Assembly (NCBI GenBank): GCA_007570785.1
Contig: ML660204.1
Coordinates: forward strand, 1,798,001 to 1,862,000
DNA length: 64,000 nucleotides
Origin: Antilocapra americana
Lineage: Eukaryota > Chordata > Mammalia > Artiodactyla > Antilocapridae
Direction: 5' to 3'
The translations under genes were made by a program, and so were the position numbers. This document shows, piece by piece, positions 62,489-64,000 of this stretch (position 1 is the first letter of the stretch; each line of letters starts with the position of its first letter). The notes beneath the pieces were generated by a model, which ran no database searches, had not been told where the DNA came from, and saw only the letters and a program-made list of their open reading frames with translations.

Positions 62489-62686
62489 CAAGTGTCAGTC
62501 GCTCAGTCTTTGCGACCCCATGGATTATAGCCTGCCAGGCTCCTCTTTCCATGGGATTTCCCAGGCAATACTGAAGTGGGTAGCCCTTCCCTTCTCCAGG
62601 GGATCTTCTCCATCCAGGGATCAAACTCCAATCTCCTGCATTGCAGGCAGATTCTCTATCATCTGAGCCACCAAGGAAGTCCATAC
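62489..62686 (-). mobile_element. Bov-tA SINE close to a CSNK2A1 acceptor
   Basis: CAAGTGTCAGTCGCTCAGTC to CATCTGAGCCACCAAGGAAG. Its near edge is about 71 bases upstream of the acceptor at 62418, sense to the gene. Confidence 0.92.
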
Positions 62687-62859
62687 AAAACTATACCCAG
62701 TAGAGTAAAAGAAATGAGGTATTTCAAATAATTCCTTAATTGGTTTCTTTGTATTTTTTTTTAAAGTTGGCCAATTAAAAATGTGTCTTCCAAATCCCAG
62801 AATTAAAAAATATAAGTCTTTCAGTTATTCTTTCAAACCACAAGCTGTTTATATTTCTA

Positions 62860-63490
62860 CTGACATACCATACATAGATGGGGGAACAGTGTCAGACTTT
62901 ATTTTTTTGGGCTCCAAATCACTGCAGATGGTGACTGCAGCCATGAAATTAAAAGATGTTTACTCCTTGGAAGGAAAGTTATGACTAACCTAGATAGCAT
63001 ATTTAAAAGCAGAGACATTACTTTGCCAACAAAGGTCCGTCTAGTTAAGGCTATGGTTTTTCCAGTAGTCATGTATGGATGTGAGAGTCGGAGGGTGAAG
63101 CTGAGTGCTGAAGAATTGATGCTTTTGAACTGTGGTGCTGGAGAAGACTCTTGAGAGTCCCCTGGACTGCACGCAGATCCAACCAGTCCATCCTAAAGGA
63201 GATCAGTCTTGGGTGTTCATTGGAAGGACTGATGTTGAAGCTGAAACTCCAATACTTTGGCCACCTCATGCGAAGAGTTGACTCACTGGAAAAGACCCTA
63301 ATGCTGGGAAGGATTGGGGGCAGGAGGAGAAGGGGACGACAGAGGATGAGATGGCTGAATGGCATCACTGACTCGATGGACATGGGTTTGGGTAGACTCT
63401 GGGAGTTGATGATGGACAGGGAGGCCTGGCGTGCTGCAATCCATGGGGTAGCAGAGTCGGACACGACTGAGCGACTGAACTGAACTGATA
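62860..63490 (+). mobile_element. BovB LINE 3' end
   Basis: Encodes the diverged C-terminal part of the BovB reverse transcriptase ([49 protein letters not shown]) and ends GACACGACTGAGCGACTG. 5' truncated. Antisense to CSNK2A1. The 110-codon open frame at 63151-63483 belongs to this element, not to a host gene. Confidence 0.93.
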
Positions 63491-64000
63491 GATAGCTTGT
63501 ATTGGGGTTTGTTATGTATGTTTATCTCCAACAACAGACAGCTTTCCCTTGGAAAATAATTTTTATTATATTCCTGTCCCCCACAGCCTTGCCCACTGTT
63601 GGCCTCTACCAAGAAGTCAATACGTGCTGTAAGAATATTTCAATTCAGCCACACTTTGGGAGTTGCTGATTTTTCATGGATCTCTTTGCAGATAAGCGGC
63701 TTTCAAATATATAGGTTTGATCTCCAACTTGTTCTCCAAGGCTCTGAGGACAGTCCATGTACCGGAGTTTGCAAACCACACTACAGAACATCGATCATAG
63801 TTTGGTGTTCCTCCCGCTACTTTTACCCACATTCCAAGACCACTAAGCAACATCTGAGGTGAAAAGGAATAAGGGAAAATGCCAACATTTTTTCTTTGCC
63901 TCTGCTTACAACTTAGAGGAGTTTGCTCTAAAGAATGACAGCCTTTTCAATAAGGCCTAAATGCTATTTACTCCTGCTGGGGACCCTTGAAAATCCAACA
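63491..64000 (-). other. CSNK2A1 intron, right edge
   Basis: No exon seen. The CSNK2A1 first coding exon (residues 1-33) must lie beyond position 64000. Confidence 0.5.

Noticed and set aside
63151..63483. 110-codon open frame at the right end
   Set aside because: It is the decayed end of the BovB reverse transcriptase, not a host gene.

Overview
The window is nuclear DNA of a ruminant, most likely Bos or a close relative. It carries Bov-tA SINEs, CHR-type tRNA-derived SINEs and BovB LINE fragments, a combination typical of ruminants. It also has intron-split genes with GT-AG junctions whose spliced products match three well-known mammalian proteins. Gene content and order (RBCK1 forward, TBC1D20 reverse, CSNK2A1 reverse) match the human chromosome 20p13 block. 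The cattle equivalent on chromosome 13 is from memory and was not checked.

Layout. Positions 48-7009 hold the last nine coding exons of RBCK1 (HOIL-1), from about residue 88 of 510 to the stop, with an ATTAAA poly(A) signal near 7603. The intergenic stretch 7.6-12.4 kb contains one Bov-tA SINE, an LTR-like relic and an L1 3' end. TBC1D20 lies on the minus strand: a 2-kb 3' UTR (about 12.4-14.4 kb), eight coding exons from 14441 to 29848 summing exactly to 403 codons plus stop, and a CpG-island promoter at about 29.3-30.2 kb. From 30.2 to 40.9 kb there is no recognisable host gene, only old and young repeats. CSNK2A1 (CK2 alpha) is also on the minus strand: a long 3' UTR (40.9-43.7 kb, two candidate poly(A) signals), then eleven coding exons from 43689 to 62417 covering residues 34-391. 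The exon for residues 1-33 lies beyond the right edge.

Functions. The three genes are neighbours by synteny and do not form a pathway. RBCK1 is a RING-between-RING ligase of the LUBAC linear-ubiquitin complex. TBC1D20 is an ER-anchored RAB1/RAB18 GTPase-activating protein. CSNK2A1 is the catalytic subunit of protein kinase CK2. All catalytic residues that can be checked are intact (HOIL-1 C460; TBC1D20 R105 and Q144; CK2 K68, D156, D175).

I found no new gene system. The more interesting points concern repeat-gene interaction: a CA repeat just inside the donor of TBC1D20 exon 5, inverted SINEs flanking TBC1D20 exons 2-3, SINEs landing 70-80 bases upstream of CSNK2A1 acceptors, a mariner copy with both ends intact inside CSNK2A1, and several nested insertions that give a relative age order.
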